A stretch of DNA of 64,000 nt from Brooklawnia sp963780175. GTDB taxonomy: Bacteria; Actinomycetota; Actinomycetes; Propionibacteriales; Propionibacteriaceae. Shown here piece after piece: positions 45,121 to 54,447 of the stretch (within the stretch, counting starts at the first letter, position 1; every line of letters begins with the position of its first letter). The translations under genes and the position numbers were made by a program. A model generated the notes under the pieces. It ran no database searches and was not told the DNA's origin. It worked only from the letters and a program-made list of their open reading frames with translations. The stretch is from assembly GCA_963780175.1 (NCBI GenBank), contig CAWAAT010000005.1:1-64000 (forward strand), written 5' to 3'.

Positions 45121-46563
45121 TCACGACTGCGTTGGGGTGCTGACCCCAAGGTATTCCTGGAGTCGCTGATCGGCCGGCGCGGGCACGAACCCGGTCGACA
45201 TGATCTTCGTCAGGTCGAGGGTGGAGTTCAACGGACGCGGAGCGGCCGGCTTTCCGGCGAAGTACTCCTCGGTGCTGACGGCGCGCACCCGGCACGGGTC
45301 GTGGCCCTTCAGCTCGAACACCCTGGCAGCGATCTGGTGCCAGCTGATCGGCTCCCCGGTGTTCGACATGTTGTAGGTGCCGAACTCGGCTCCGGTTTCC
45401 AGCAGGTGGATGATGCCCGCGGCGAGGTCGACGGTGAAGGTCAGGCGGCCGACCTGGTCGTCCACCACGGCTGGGTCGACGCCCTTGCCGGCCAGCGTCG
45501 CCATCGTTGCGACGAAGTTCTTGCCGTCGCCGACGACCCAACTCGTGCGCACCAGGTAGTGCTTCGGCACCCCGGCGACCGCCGCGTCCCCACCGGCCTT
45601 CGACTGGCCGTAGACGCCCAGCGGGCTGGGGGCCTCGTCCTCGGTGTGCGGCACCTGGGTGCCGTCGAAGACGTACTCACTCGAGACGTGCACCAGCGTC
45701 AAGTGGTGGGTGGACGCCGCCCTGGCCAGGTTGGCAGGCCCGGTCGCGTTCGCCAGCCACGCCGCCGGCCGTCCCTGCTCGGTCTCGGCGCCGTCCACGT
45801 TCGTCCAACCGGCGGCGTTGATGATCACGTCGTAGGCCGACCAGTCCATCTGGGCCATCTGGCGGGCATCGGAGATGTCGACATCCGGCAGCCCCGCGCC
45901 GGTGGGCTGGTAGCCGGCCTGCGGGAGTTGGCGCATGAGTTCGCGTCCCAACTGGCCGTCGGCGCCGGTCACCAGCACTCGCCTGCCGCCCTGCACCGGT
46001 GCGGGGAACGGCGTCACGTCGGCCAGCCGCGGGTGGGCCTTGTCCTTGTCGGACAGGATGGCCTCGTCCAACGGGATCGGCCAGTCGATCGCCACCGTCT
46101 CGTCGGCAAGGTTGAGGTTGGTGTACTTCGCGTCCGGGCTCCAGTGGGCGTTCACCAGGTAGGTGTAGGCGGTGTTCGGTTCGAGGGTCTGGTACGAATT
46201 GCCGACCCCCTTGGGGACGTAGACCGCGACACTCGGGTCGATCTCGCAGGTGTAGATGGCCCCGAAGCTGTCACCCTCACGCAGGTCGACCCAGGCGCCG
46301 AAGACGCGTCCGGTGGCCACCGAGATGAACTTGTCCCACGGCTCGGCATGGATGCCCCGGGTGACCCCCACCGCGCCGTTGAACGAGATGTTGTTCTGCA
46401 CCGGGCCGAGGTCGGGCAGGCCCAGAGCCACCATCTTCTCGCGCTGCCAGTTCTCCTTGAACCAGCCGCGGTTGTCGGCGTGCACCGTCAGGTCGATGCG
46501 CAGCAACCCCGGGATGGGGGTCTGCGTGACGGTCAGCGGCTTGCCGGCCTCGATCTCGGCCAT
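45121..46563 (-). CDS. rmlCD: Fused dTDP-4-dehydrorhamnose 3,5-epimerase / reductase (RmlC-RmlD)
   Basis: 480 residues with two enzymes. Residues about 1-195 form an RmlC cupin (RGWFKENWQREKM, NNISFNGAVGVTRGIHAEPWDKFISVATG, VPKGVGNSYQTLE). Residues about 200-480 form RmlD (VLVTGADGQLGRELMRQLPQAGYQ, NAAGWTNVDGAE, YVFDGTQVPHTEDEAPSPLGVYGQSKAGGD with YxxxK). ATG 46563 is used; the upstream open frame belongs to rmlB in another phase. Catalyses the last two steps to dTDP-L-rhamnose. The fusion is known in several Actinobacteria. Confidence 0.93.
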   Translation of the reverse strand: MAEIEAGKPLTVTQTPIPGLLRIDLTVHADNRGWFKENWQREKMVALGLPDLGPVQNNISFNGAVGVTRGIHAEPWDKFISVATGRVFGAWVDLREGDSFGAIYTCEIDPSVAVYVPKGVGNSYQTLEPNTAYTYLVNAHWSPDAKYTNLNLADETVAIDWPIPLDEAILSDKDKAHPRLADVTPFPAPVQGGRRVLVTGADGQLGRELMRQLPQAGYQPTGAGLPDVDISDARQMAQMDWSAYDVIINAAGWTNVDGAETEQGRPAAWLANATGPANLARAASTHHLTLVHVSSEYVFDGTQVPHTEDEAPSPLGVYGQSKAGGDAAVAGVPKHYLVRTSWVVGDGKNFVATMATLAGKGVDPAVVDDQVGRLTFTVDLAAGIIHLLETGAEFGTYNMSNTGEPISWHQIAARVFELKGHDPCRVRAVSTEEYFAGKPAAPRPLNSTLDLTKIMSTGFVPAPADQRLQEYLGVSTPTQS

Positions 46564-46574
46564 GGTGCGCGTCC

Positions 46575-47573
46575 TCACTGGCCCTGGGCGGCGTACTTGG
46601 CCTCGACGGCGGCCTTCTGCGGACGCCACCACGCCTCGTTGGCCCGGTACCAGTCGATGGTGGCGGCCAGGCCGGCGTCGAAGTCGCGGTAGGTGGGCTG
46701 CCAACCGAGTTCGGTACGCAGTTTGGTGGCGTCGATGGCGTACCGCAGGTCGTGACCGGGACGGTCGTTGACGTGGTCGTAGGCGTCGGCCGGGTGACCC
46801 ATCAGCGTCAGGATTTGCTCGATGACGGTCTGGTTGTTCTTCTCACCGTCGGCGCCGATCAGGTAGGTCTCGCCGATCTCGCCGGCCGCCAGGATGCGCA
46901 GCACCGCCGAGTTGTGGTCGTCCACATGGATCCAGTCACGCACGTTCAGGCCCTGGCCGTACAGCTTGGGCCGGATGCCGTCGATGACGTTGGTGATCTG
47001 GCGGGGGATGAACTTCTCGACGTGCTGGCGAGGCCCGTAGTTGTTCGAGCAGTTGCTGAGCGTCGCCCGGACGTCGAAGCTGCGGGCCCAGGCGCGCACT
47101 AGGTGGTCGGAGCCGGCCTTGGACGCCGAGTAGGGGCTGGACGGCCGGTAGCCGGTGGTCTCGTGGAACTTCTCCGGGTCATCCAGTTCCAGGTCACCGT
47201 AGACCTCGTCGGTGCTGATGTGGTGGTAGCGCACGTCGTGCTTGCGCACCGCCTCCAGCAGCGCGAAGGTGCCGTACAGGTTGGTGGTGATGAACGGCTC
47301 GGGATTGTTCAGCGAGTTGTCGTTGTGCGACTCGGCGGCGAAGTGCACCACGGCCTCGACGCGTCCCACCAGTTCGTCGACCAGACCACGGTCACAGATG
47401 TCACCGTGCACGAACTCGTAGCGGTCGTCGGGCAGGCCTGCCAGGGACGCCGGGTTGCCGGCGTAGGTCAGCTTGTCCAGCACAACCACCGTGTCATCGG
47501 TGCTCGCCAGCACCATGCGGACGAAGTTGGAACCGATGAAGCCGGCACCCCCGGTGACCAGAAGTCTGCTCAT
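46575..47573 (-). CDS. rmlB: dTDP-glucose 4,6-dehydratase
   Basis: 332 residues of extended SDR type: LLVTGGAGFIGSNFVRMVL, HFAAESHNDNSL, STDEVYGDLELD, YSASKAGSDHLVRAWARSF with YxxxK, and NNYGPRQHVEKFIPRQI. Second step of dTDP-rhamnose synthesis. Gene order on the minus strand is rmlB, rmlCD, rmlA with 11 and 14 base gaps, one operon providing all four activities. Confidence 0.96.
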   Translation of the reverse strand: MSRLLVTGGAGFIGSNFVRMVLASTDDTVVVLDKLTYAGNPASLAGLPDDRYEFVHGDICDRGLVDELVGRVEAVVHFAAESHNDNSLNNPEPFITTNLYGTFALLEAVRKHDVRYHHISTDEVYGDLELDDPEKFHETTGYRPSSPYSASKAGSDHLVRAWARSFDVRATLSNCSNNYGPRQHVEKFIPRQITNVIDGIRPKLYGQGLNVRDWIHVDDHNSAVLRILAAGEIGETYLIGADGEKNNQTVIEQILTLMGHPADAYDHVNDRPGHDLRYAIDATKLRTELGWQPTYRDFDAGLAATIDWYRANEAWWRPQKAAVEAKYAAQGQ

Positions 47574-47610
47574 GAGGCCACGCTACCGATACTTGGCTGG
47601 TTGGGCACCC

Positions 47611-47892
47611 TCAGGCATCCGCGGTCACCCGGAAGCCGGTCAACCCGGCCGGCAACTCATCATGCCTGCTCACGCCGGCGACGTGGGCGAAACCCGGGCC
47701 CTCGGCCAGCCACTCGAGCATCTTCTGGACGTCGGCAGCCGGGCCCTCCAACCACGCCTCCACCGAACCGTCCCCCCGGTTGCGCACCCACCCGGCCAGC
47801 CCCAGATCAGTGGCCTGCCGCAGCGTGGAGTAGCGGAAGCCGACGCCCTGCACCCAGCCGCGCACCACCACCCGCACAGCGCGAATCGCCAT
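47611..47892 (-). CDS. acyP: Acylphosphatase
   Basis: 93 residues, typical size. VVVRGWVQGVGFRYSTLRQATDLGLAGWVRNRGDGSVEA in shortened form shows the signature GxVQGVGFR with the catalytic Arg, and the catalytic Asn is in WVRNRGDGSVE. Hydrolyses carboxyl-phosphate bonds of small acyl phosphates. ATG at 47892. It lies upstream of rmlB on the same strand, 37 bases away. Confidence 0.93.
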   Translation of the reverse strand: MAIRAVRVVVRGWVQGVGFRYSTLRQATDLGLAGWVRNRGDGSVEAWLEGPAADVQKMLEWLAEGPGFAHVAGVSRHDELPAGLTGFRVTADA

Positions 47893-47976
47893 GGGCCCAT
47901 GGTGCCCGGTCGCGGCCGCACGCGCAGGGGATTCGACGCCTGCTGACCTAGAATGGCCGGGACGAAGGGAGAACCC

Positions 47977-49218
47977 ATGGCCGATGTGCTGATGAGTCGA
48001 CGTGCTGCACTCGCTGGTGCCGCCGGTCTGGCGCTCGCGGGCTGCGCCAGCTCCCCTTCCGATGCCGACAGCCCGTCGCCCGCGTCCACGCGAGCCCCGT
48101 CTCAGCAGTCCCGAGTCGCGTCGGCGGCCCCCTCCGACCTCACCCCGACCACGGGCCACTCGGGCACCCCGGTCATCACGATCGGCTCCGCCCACGGACT
48201 GATCGGGATGTGGCCCCACGAGCCGATCGACATCACCGTCGAGAACGGCGACATCGCCGAGGTCATCGTCACCGATGCCACCGGCCGGGCCATCCCGGGA
48301 TCGGTCACCGGCAGCCAGTGGCGCCCCGACCGTGGTGCCCTGCTGGTGCGCTCGAGCTATCAGGTAGATGTGACGGTCAAGGACGGCCAAGGCCAGGACC
48401 ATCGCAGCGCGGCCGCCATCACCACCGTGAACCCGGCGATGGCCGTCGAGGTCGACTTCCGATATGCCGACGGGTACGCGATCGGCAACGGCATGCCGAT
48501 CTGGGTGCGTTTCGACCTGCCGATCAACGACGACCAGCGGGCCGCGATCGAGAAGTCCGCCACCGTCACCACCGAACCTCCCCAGGAGGGATCGTGGGGC
48601 TGGGCCGATGCCAGCACGCTGTTCTGGCGGCCGCGAGCGTACTGGGTGGCGGGGTCACGCGCGCACGTCGATGTCCGGGCGGCCGGTCTGCCCGGTGGCG
48701 ACACCTGGATCCTGCATGACGCCGCCGCCGACTACATCTACGGTGACCTGCGCGTCCTGATGGCGAACATCGACACCCACGCCCTGACCTGCCTGCGAAA
48801 CGGTGAGGTGGTGGCGACCCTGCCGGTGAGCATGGGCAAGCCGGGCTACGAGACCATGACCGGCACCAAGGTGATCATGGACAAGCAGAACCCGGTGATC
48901 ATGGACTCCGAGACCTACGGCGTGCCCCACAGCGACCCCGAGGGTTACCGCATCGTCGCCAACTATGCCCAGCGCATCACCTGGTCGGGCGAGTACTTCC
49001 ACTCCGCGCCCTGGGCGGATGCCGACCACGGCTTCGTCAACGTCAGCCACGGCTGCACAGGGATGAGCGAGGAGAACGCCGTTTGGCTCTACGGCTTCAC
49101 CGAGATCGGCGATCCTGCCGAGTTCATCGGCAGCACGGCCCCCGTCCAACCCCATCAGACCATCGGGTGCTGGACCTACACCTGGGAGCAGTGGCAGGGG
49201 CAGAGCGCCCTGCGCTGA
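47977..49218 (+). CDS. L,D-transpeptidase lipoprotein (YkuD family)
   Basis: 413 residues. Tat-like lipoprotein leader MSRRAALAGAAGLALAGC (Cys23), disordered Ser/Pro linker to about 65, Ig-like domain(s) about 70-270 of the kind found in mycobacterial Ldt proteins, and a YkuD catalytic domain about 270-400 with HSAPW and the active-site block VNVSHGCTGMS (His and Cys). It forms 3-3 cross-links in peptidoglycan. The ATG at 47977 with GAAGGGAGA upstream is preferred over the ATG at 47953. Confidence 0.92.
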   Translation: MADVLMSRRAALAGAAGLALAGCASSPSDADSPSPASTRAPSQQSRVASAAPSDLTPTTGHSGTPVITIGSAHGLIGMWPHEPIDITVENGDIAEVIVTDATGRAIPGSVTGSQWRPDRGALLVRSSYQVDVTVKDGQGQDHRSAAAITTVNPAMAVEVDFRYADGYAIGNGMPIWVRFDLPINDDQRAAIEKSATVTTEPPQEGSWGWADASTLFWRPRAYWVAGSRAHVDVRAAGLPGGDTWILHDAAADYIYGDLRVLMANIDTHALTCLRNGEVVATLPVSMGKPGYETMTGTKVIMDKQNPVIMDSETYGVPHSDPEGYRIVANYAQRITWSGEYFHSAPWADADHGFVNVSHGCTGMSEENAVWLYGFTEIGDPAEFIGSTAPVQPHQTIGCWTYTWEQWQGQSALR

Positions 49219-49307
49219 GCACGGTTCACGCGCGAGGGGAACGCCCCCGGTGCAGACCAGGCGGCACTGGTGAGGCCAGCTTTGGCCCGCCGGGAAGAAT
49301 GGGACAC

Positions 49308-50372
49308 ATGCTCACCGATGGGATCTCCTACCAGGCCGCGTCCGCACGCTACGACGGTTCGATGATCTACCGCCGCACCGGGCGTTCCGGGCTCCTGCTG
49401 CCGGCGCTCTCGCTGGGGTTGTGGCAGAACTTCGGCGACCTGCACCCGTTCGGGACGCAACGCGACATCGTCCGGGCGGCCTTCGACGCCGGCATCACCC
49501 ACTTCGACCTTGCCAACAACTACGGTCCCCCGCCCGGTCAGGCCGAGATCAACTTCGGGACGCTGCTGCGCACCGACCTGGCGCCCTACCGTGACGAGCT
49601 GGTCATCTCGACCAAGGCCGGCTACGACATGTGGCCCGGACCGTACGGTCAGGGTGGTGGTGGCCGCAAGTACGTGCTGGCTTCCCTCGACCAGTCGCTG
49701 CGCCGGATGGGGATCGACCACGTCGACATCTTCTACTCGCACAGATTCGACGTCGACACCCCACTCGAAGAGACGATGTCGGCCCTCGATCACGCGGTGC
49801 GCTCGGGCCGGGCGACGTACGTGGGCGTCAGCAGCTACTCGGCCGCCCGCACCCGGCAGGCAGCCGAGATCGCCCGCGACCTGGGCACGCCGCTGCTGAT
49901 CCACCAGCCCAGCTACTCGCTGTTCAACCGCTGGATCGAGAACCAGCCCGGCCAGGACGGCTCGCTGCTCGACCAGTGCGAAGCCCAGGGCATGGGAGTG
50001 ATCGCGTTCAGTGCGTTGGCCCAGGGGCTGCTCACCGACCGATACCTCGACGGCGTGCCGGACGGTTCGCGGGCTGCCCGCGGCGGCTCTTTCGACCGAC
50101 GCGTGCTGCGCGACGACCTGCTTGGACGCGTCCGGGCCCTCAACGTGATCGCCGCCGAACGCGGTCAGTCGCTGGCCCAACTGGCCCTGGCGTGGGTGTT
50201 GCGTGACCAGCGGGTCACCTCGACCCTGATCGGCGCGTCCAGCGTGGAGCAGTTGCAGGCCAACCTTGGCGCGCTGTCGAACCTCGACTTCTCCGACGAG
50301 GAACTCGCCCGGATCGACGAGCATGCGGGCGAGGCCGGGGTGGACCGCTGGGCGACGTCATCGCAGGCTTGA
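49308..50372 (+). CDS. Aldo/keto reductase (YghZ/Kv-beta-like)
   Basis: 354 residues. TIM-barrel AKR with Asp/Tyr/Lys/His tetrad visible in HFDLANNYGPPPGQAE, VISTKAGYDMWPGPYG and IFYSHRFDVDTPLEETM; NADPH region VTSTLIGASSVEQLQANL at the C-terminus. The GGGGRKYVLASLDQSLRRMG segment resembles the E. coli YghZ group that reduces L-glyceraldehyde and methylglyoxal. The true substrate is unknown. ATG at 49308, after an 89-base gap from the transpeptidase gene. Confidence 0.9.
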   Translation: MLTDGISYQAASARYDGSMIYRRTGRSGLLLPALSLGLWQNFGDLHPFGTQRDIVRAAFDAGITHFDLANNYGPPPGQAEINFGTLLRTDLAPYRDELVISTKAGYDMWPGPYGQGGGGRKYVLASLDQSLRRMGIDHVDIFYSHRFDVDTPLEETMSALDHAVRSGRATYVGVSSYSAARTRQAAEIARDLGTPLLIHQPSYSLFNRWIENQPGQDGSLLDQCEAQGMGVIAFSALAQGLLTDRYLDGVPDGSRAARGGSFDRRVLRDDLLGRVRALNVIAAERGQSLAQLALAWVLRDQRVTSTLIGASSVEQLQANLGALSNLDFSDEELARIDEHAGEAGVDRWATSSQA

Positions 50373-50462
50373 GCGTCCGGCCCGCTGACGTCCGAGATCG
50401 TGGAAGATCACGCAGCGTAGTCGCTGCCTGACCTTCCTCACTCCCGTTTGTGTCGTCGCGGC

Positions 50463-51301
50463 TCAGGCCAGGAACTCCAGGATCGCGGCCGCGACCTGAT
50501 CAGGGTGGGACGCCAGCAGGCCGTGCGGGCCCTCGGCGATCACCGTGACCTCTGCTTGGGGCACGTACTGCGGCATCCGCTTGCCACTGACCTCGAACGG
50601 CACGATCTGGTCACCATCGCCGTGGATCACCAGGGTCGGCACGCTCACCGACGCCAGATCCGCACGGAAGTCGGTCAACCACAATCCGATGCTGGTCTCC
50701 AACGCCTGCAGATTGGCCTGGTTGGCGACCTCCAGTGAGATGATGACCTGTTCCTTGGGCGCCATCAGGCGTCCGCCCGTCGAATCGGCACCGAGTAGAA
50801 CTTCATCAGGAAGTCGGTCAGGAAGACCTCCGGGTTATCGCGGAACGTGGCCTGCATCCCCGCGGCAGCCTCCTGGCTCAATCCTCCATCGGGGTTGTCG
50901 GCGAGACTGGTGTCCAGTGCGGGCGTGATCGCCGCGACGAAGACCGCCCCGGTCACCCGCCCGGTGCCGTACTTGGCCAGGTAGCGGGCCACCTCACCGC
51001 CGCCCATCGAGAACCCGACCAGCACCGCATCGACCACGTCCAGCTCGGTGAGCAGGTCGTCCAGGTCGGCGGCGAACGTGTCGTAGTCGTAGCCCTCATG
51101 CGGCTCGCCGGACCGCCCGAAACCGCGACGATCGTAGGCGATCACCCGGTAGCCGGCATCCTCCAGGGTGGCCGCGACCCGGTCCCAGGACTTCTCCGAG
51201 GCCGGCCAGCCGTGGATGAGGACGATGGGACGGCCCGGGCCCTCGGTGTCGGTGTAGTGCAGATGGGTGGGGTGGACACCCCGAGTGGTCAAACTGGGCA
51301 T
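50463..51301 (-). CDS. Alpha/beta hydrolase (non-heme chloroperoxidase-like), one frameshift as written
   Basis: About 279 residues across two frames joined at about 50768, where one G appears to be missing (restoring RRADALMAPKEQVIIS). Part 1 has oxyanion region LIHGWPASEKSWDR, AYDRRGFGRSGEP and nucleophile VGFSMGGGEVARY; part 2 has acid Asp in VIHGDGDQIVPFE and His in GPHGLLASHP. The triad is complete if read through. Resembles cofactor-free haloperoxidase/esterase proteins. As written the first frame ends at 50765 and the second begins on the same bases. Confidence 0.8.
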
Positions 51302-51391
51302 GGATCCTCCTCGGTACTCGATTCCTCAAAGGTAGGCTGTAGCGGCGTGACGCACCGAGATTTCCGGCCATCTGCGACTACGCTCGCTGGC

Positions 51392-53338
51392 ATGGCGCAG
51401 GCATCCGGACGCAGGCACCGTCGGCTGGCTCTGCTGGTTGCCATCGTCATGGCGATGACCGCCTGCACGGGCGCCCCTCGGCCCCCTGGCCAGCAAGCGC
51501 CGCCGGGCGCGGAAGAGGTGGCCGAGGCGTTGGCCGATTCGCTCGCGTCCGGGTCGATCACAGCCCTGCCATTGGCCGGCGACCCCGCTCGTGCCGAGGT
51601 TGACCACCAGCAGGTCACCGGTCTGATGAGTGGCCTGCTGCCCCACGTCGAGGTGACCGGGATCGACTACACGGACCAGGGCACCCGGGCCACAACGCAG
51701 CTGCACCAGCGCTACTCCTTCGAGGGCGGCGAATGGGAGTTCACCAGCACCGCCACCCTCCGGCACGACGGCTCCGGCTGGCTGATCGAGTGGGACCCCA
51801 CGATCGTGCACCCCGACCTGGACGCCACCTCCCGGCTCTACCACGAGCGGACGACCGCGAAACGCGGACCGATTCTCGACGCCACCGGCGCCGCGATCGT
51901 CGAGGATCGGCCGGTGCAGCGGGTGGGCATCGACAAGACCCGGGTCGCCCCGGAGCAGACCGACGCGTCCGCACGCGCGCTGGCCGGCCTGCTCGGCATC
52001 GACGTCGAGGCCTACGCCCAGCAGGTGGCCGCGTCCGGGCCGCAAGCGTTCGTGGTGGCCATCGTGCTGCGGGAGGGCCAGGTGCCACCCGCGCTCGAGC
52101 AGATCACCGGGGCGGTCGGTTTCCCTGCCGACCTTCCCCTCGCGCCCACGCCCACCTTCGCCCGGGGCCTGCTCGGGGTCGCGGGCGAGGCCACCGCCGA
52201 GGTGATCGAGGCCAGCGGAGGCAAGGTCAAGATGGGAGACGTGGCGGGCCTCAGTGGGCTGCAGAAGACCCACGACGAGCAGTTGCGTGGCACCGCCGGC
52301 CACTCGGTGATCGCCATCCGGCGTAGTGAACCGCAATTGGCCGAGCTGCCGCCCCCCAGCCCCTCCCCCGACGCCAGCACGCCCAGCGCCCAGGCCACCC
52401 CCAAGCCGCCCAACCGGACGCTGTTCTTGCTGGCCCCGGTGGACGGCGAGCCTCTGCGTCTGACGATGGAACTTGCGCTCCAGCAGCGGGCCGAGGACCT
52501 GCTGGCCGGCCAGTCGAGTCTGGTGATGGTCACCGTGCTCGACGCCGCGAGCGGGGCGATCCTGGCGGCAGCCAGTTCTCCGACCGCCGGCGCCCAGCCG
52601 TTCGTGACCACCGGACGCTACCCGCCCGGCTCGACCATGAAGGTGTCTACGGCGCTGGCCCTGATCCGCCGCGGCTACACCCCCGACTCGCTGGTGGACT
52701 GCACGACCAGGGCCGAGGTGAACGGCCGCGTCTTCACGAACTACCCGGGCTACCCGGCGGCGTTCAACGGCCTGATCAGCCTGCGCACGGCCCTGCAGCA
52801 GTCCTGCAACACCGCCTTCATGAACGCCGGAAGCGGCCTGGGTCCCTCCGAGTTGGCGGACGCCGCCGCCAGCCTGGGGCTGGGCGTCGACTACGAGACA
52901 GGCTTTGACGCCTTCTACGGCGCCGTGCCTCTCAGCGATGACCCCGTCGTGCGAACCGCCGCGACGATCGGTCAGGGCAACGTTCTGGCCTCGCCGATGG
53001 CGATGGCGGCCGAGGCTGCCTCGGTGGCCGCCGGACACACGGTCGTCCCCTATCTGGTGGTGGGCCATCAACCCACCCCGACCGCCGCCCCCCTGACGGA
53101 GTCCGAGGCGTCGATGCTGCGCGACATGATGGGTGCGGTGGTCGAGGGCGGCACGCTGACCGGCCTGCGCGGTGTGCTGGAGGGCGGTAAGTCCGGCACC
53201 GCCGAGTACACCAACGACGTGCCACCCAAGTCGCATGCCTGGACGATCGGTTACGTCGGGCGGTATGCCATCGCCGTGATGGACTACGAAGGCCGGGGTA
53301 GCGTCTCTCAGGACGTGCTGCGCGCCATGCTCGGCTGA
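51392..53338 (+). CDS. Class B penicillin-binding lipoprotein with NTF2-like (MecA_N) domain
   Basis: 648 residues. Leader LALLVAIVMAMTAC with lipobox Cys25, an NTF2-like domain about 35-150 (VAEALADSLASGSITALPLAGD), a PBP dimerisation region 150-340, and a transpeptidase domain about 380-648 with SxxK in PGSTMKVS, SxN in QQSCNTAFMN and KSGT in EGGKSGTAEYTN. Cross-links peptidoglycan outside the membrane; this architecture is shared by actinobacterial penicillin-binding lipoproteins such as Rv2864c. ATG at 51392 is used; a GTG at 51347 is an alternative. Confidence 0.92.
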   Translation: MAQASGRRHRRLALLVAIVMAMTACTGAPRPPGQQAPPGAEEVAEALADSLASGSITALPLAGDPARAEVDHQQVTGLMSGLLPHVEVTGIDYTDQGTRATTQLHQRYSFEGGEWEFTSTATLRHDGSGWLIEWDPTIVHPDLDATSRLYHERTTAKRGPILDATGAAIVEDRPVQRVGIDKTRVAPEQTDASARALAGLLGIDVEAYAQQVAASGPQAFVVAIVLREGQVPPALEQITGAVGFPADLPLAPTPTFARGLLGVAGEATAEVIEASGGKVKMGDVAGLSGLQKTHDEQLRGTAGHSVIAIRRSEPQLAELPPPSPSPDASTPSAQATPKPPNRTLFLLAPVDGEPLRLTMELALQQRAEDLLAGQSSLVMVTVLDAASGAILAAASSPTAGAQPFVTTGRYPPGSTMKVSTALALIRRGYTPDSLVDCTTRAEVNGRVFTNYPGYPAAFNGLISLRTALQQSCNTAFMNAGSGLGPSELADAAASLGLGVDYETGFDAFYGAVPLSDDPVVRTAATIGQGNVLASPMAMAAEAASVAAGHTVVPYLVVGHQPTPTAAPLTESEASMLRDMMGAVVEGGTLTGLRGVLEGGKSGTAEYTNDVPPKSHAWTIGYVGRYAIAVMDYEGRGSVSQDVLRAMLG

Positions 53339-53362
53339 TCAACTGAACCCTCCGGAGAAACC

Positions 53363-54226
53363 ATGACCTTCGTCTGGCCCCAGACCCTCATCGAGCTCGC
53401 CATCATCGGCGTGCTCGCCCTGCTCGTGCGCGGCCTGCTGAAACGCGTCATCAAGAATTCGGTGAACGCGGCGGCCGACAAGGCCGAGAAACGCGCGTCC
53501 GGTCTGACGGGGCGCGCAGCGTCGGTGATCGCTCAGGCCAGCGGGCTGAGCATGGAACGTCAGGCCCACCGCACGCGCACCATCGGCACCATGTTGGGCT
53601 CGCTGGTGGACGCGGTGGTGATCATCGTCGTGGTGTTCATGATGCTCCAGTCCTTGGGGGTGAACATCATGCCCGCGTTGGCCTCGGCCGGCATCGGGGG
53701 CCTGGCGATCGGGTTCGGCGCCCAGAGCCTGGTCAAGGACATCATCTCGGGCATCTTCCTGATGCTCGAGGACCAACTGGGCGTCGGTGACCACGTCGAC
53801 ATCGGGACGCTGAGCGGAACGGTGCTGTCCCTCGGGCTGCGGGCGACCCGGATCCAGGATGTCGGTGGCGAGATCTGGTACGTCCGCAACGGCGAGATCG
53901 TCACACTCGGCAACCGCAGCCAGGGCTGGTCGACCGGCAACATCCACATCCCCGTGGCCCTCAGCGAAGACCCGTACACCGTCCTGCCGCTGCTCACCGA
54001 GGTCTGCCAGAAGCTGGAGGCCGACCCCGAGTGGGCCGAGCAGATGCTGGAGCCACCGACGGTGCTGGGGCTGACCCGTTTCGAGGCCCAGCACGCGATC
54101 TACACGATCACCGTCAAGTGCCCACCCAACCAGCAATGGGCAGTGGAGCGTGAGGTCCGCGCCCGGGTGATGGCCGGGTTCCAGGCCGCCGGGGTGAAGG
54201 CGCCCAGCCCGCTCGTGCACCCGTGA
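53363..54226 (+). CDS. Small-conductance mechanosensitive channel (MscS family)
   Basis: 287 residues. Membrane segments at about 6-24, 78-98 and 100-125; the pore helix and following loop LASAGIGGLAIGFGAQSLVKDIISGIFLMLEDQLGVGD is the MscS signature. Beta domain then follows (VDIGTLSGTVLSLGLRATRIQD), and a C-terminal alpha/beta domain. The segment before TM2 is charged and helical (NAAADKAEKRASGLTGR). Releases solutes on hypo-osmotic shock. CCGGAGAAACC precedes the ATG. Confidence 0.93.
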   Translation: MTFVWPQTLIELAIIGVLALLVRGLLKRVIKNSVNAAADKAEKRASGLTGRAASVIAQASGLSMERQAHRTRTIGTMLGSLVDAVVIIVVVFMMLQSLGVNIMPALASAGIGGLAIGFGAQSLVKDIISGIFLMLEDQLGVGDHVDIGTLSGTVLSLGLRATRIQDVGGEIWYVRNGEIVTLGNRSQGWSTGNIHIPVALSEDPYTVLPLLTEVCQKLEADPEWAEQMLEPPTVLGLTRFEAQHAIYTITVKCPPNQQWAVEREVRARVMAGFQAAGVKAPSPLVHP

Positions 54227-54274
54227 CCAGCACGAGCGTCACCCGCACACCGCAGGTGGCGTAGGATCCAACCA

Positions 54275-54363
54275 GATTGGTGCGGGGGAATCTGGTGAGA
54301 CTCCAGAGCTGACCCGCAGCCGTGATGGACGCTCGCGTCCCAGTCGGAATGCCCGAACCGATC
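54275..54363 (+). promoter_or_regulatory. Cobalamin (AdoCbl-type) riboswitch aptamer
   Basis: Conserved core in order: GGGGAATCTGGTGAGACTCC (about 54284-54303), GAGCTGACCCGCAGCCGTGA (54306-54325) and the B12-box-like AGTCGGAATGCCCG (54342-54355). The outer stem GATTGG (54275-54280) pairs with CCGATC (54358-54363). The expression platform runs to the start codon at 54448 and holds GTCACG/CGTGAC (54399-54418). Two copies of self-complementary TCCGGA (54421-54426, 54443-54448) flank the Shine-Dalgarno AGGAAGGA, suggesting translational control. High cobalamin would lower expression of the downstream genes. Confidence 0.88.
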
Positions 54364-54447
54364 AGACCACACAAGTACTCGTCGCGGTCTGCGAGTCGGT
54401 CACGTCAGTTCTCGTGACATTCCGGACCCGACCCAGGAAGGATCCGG

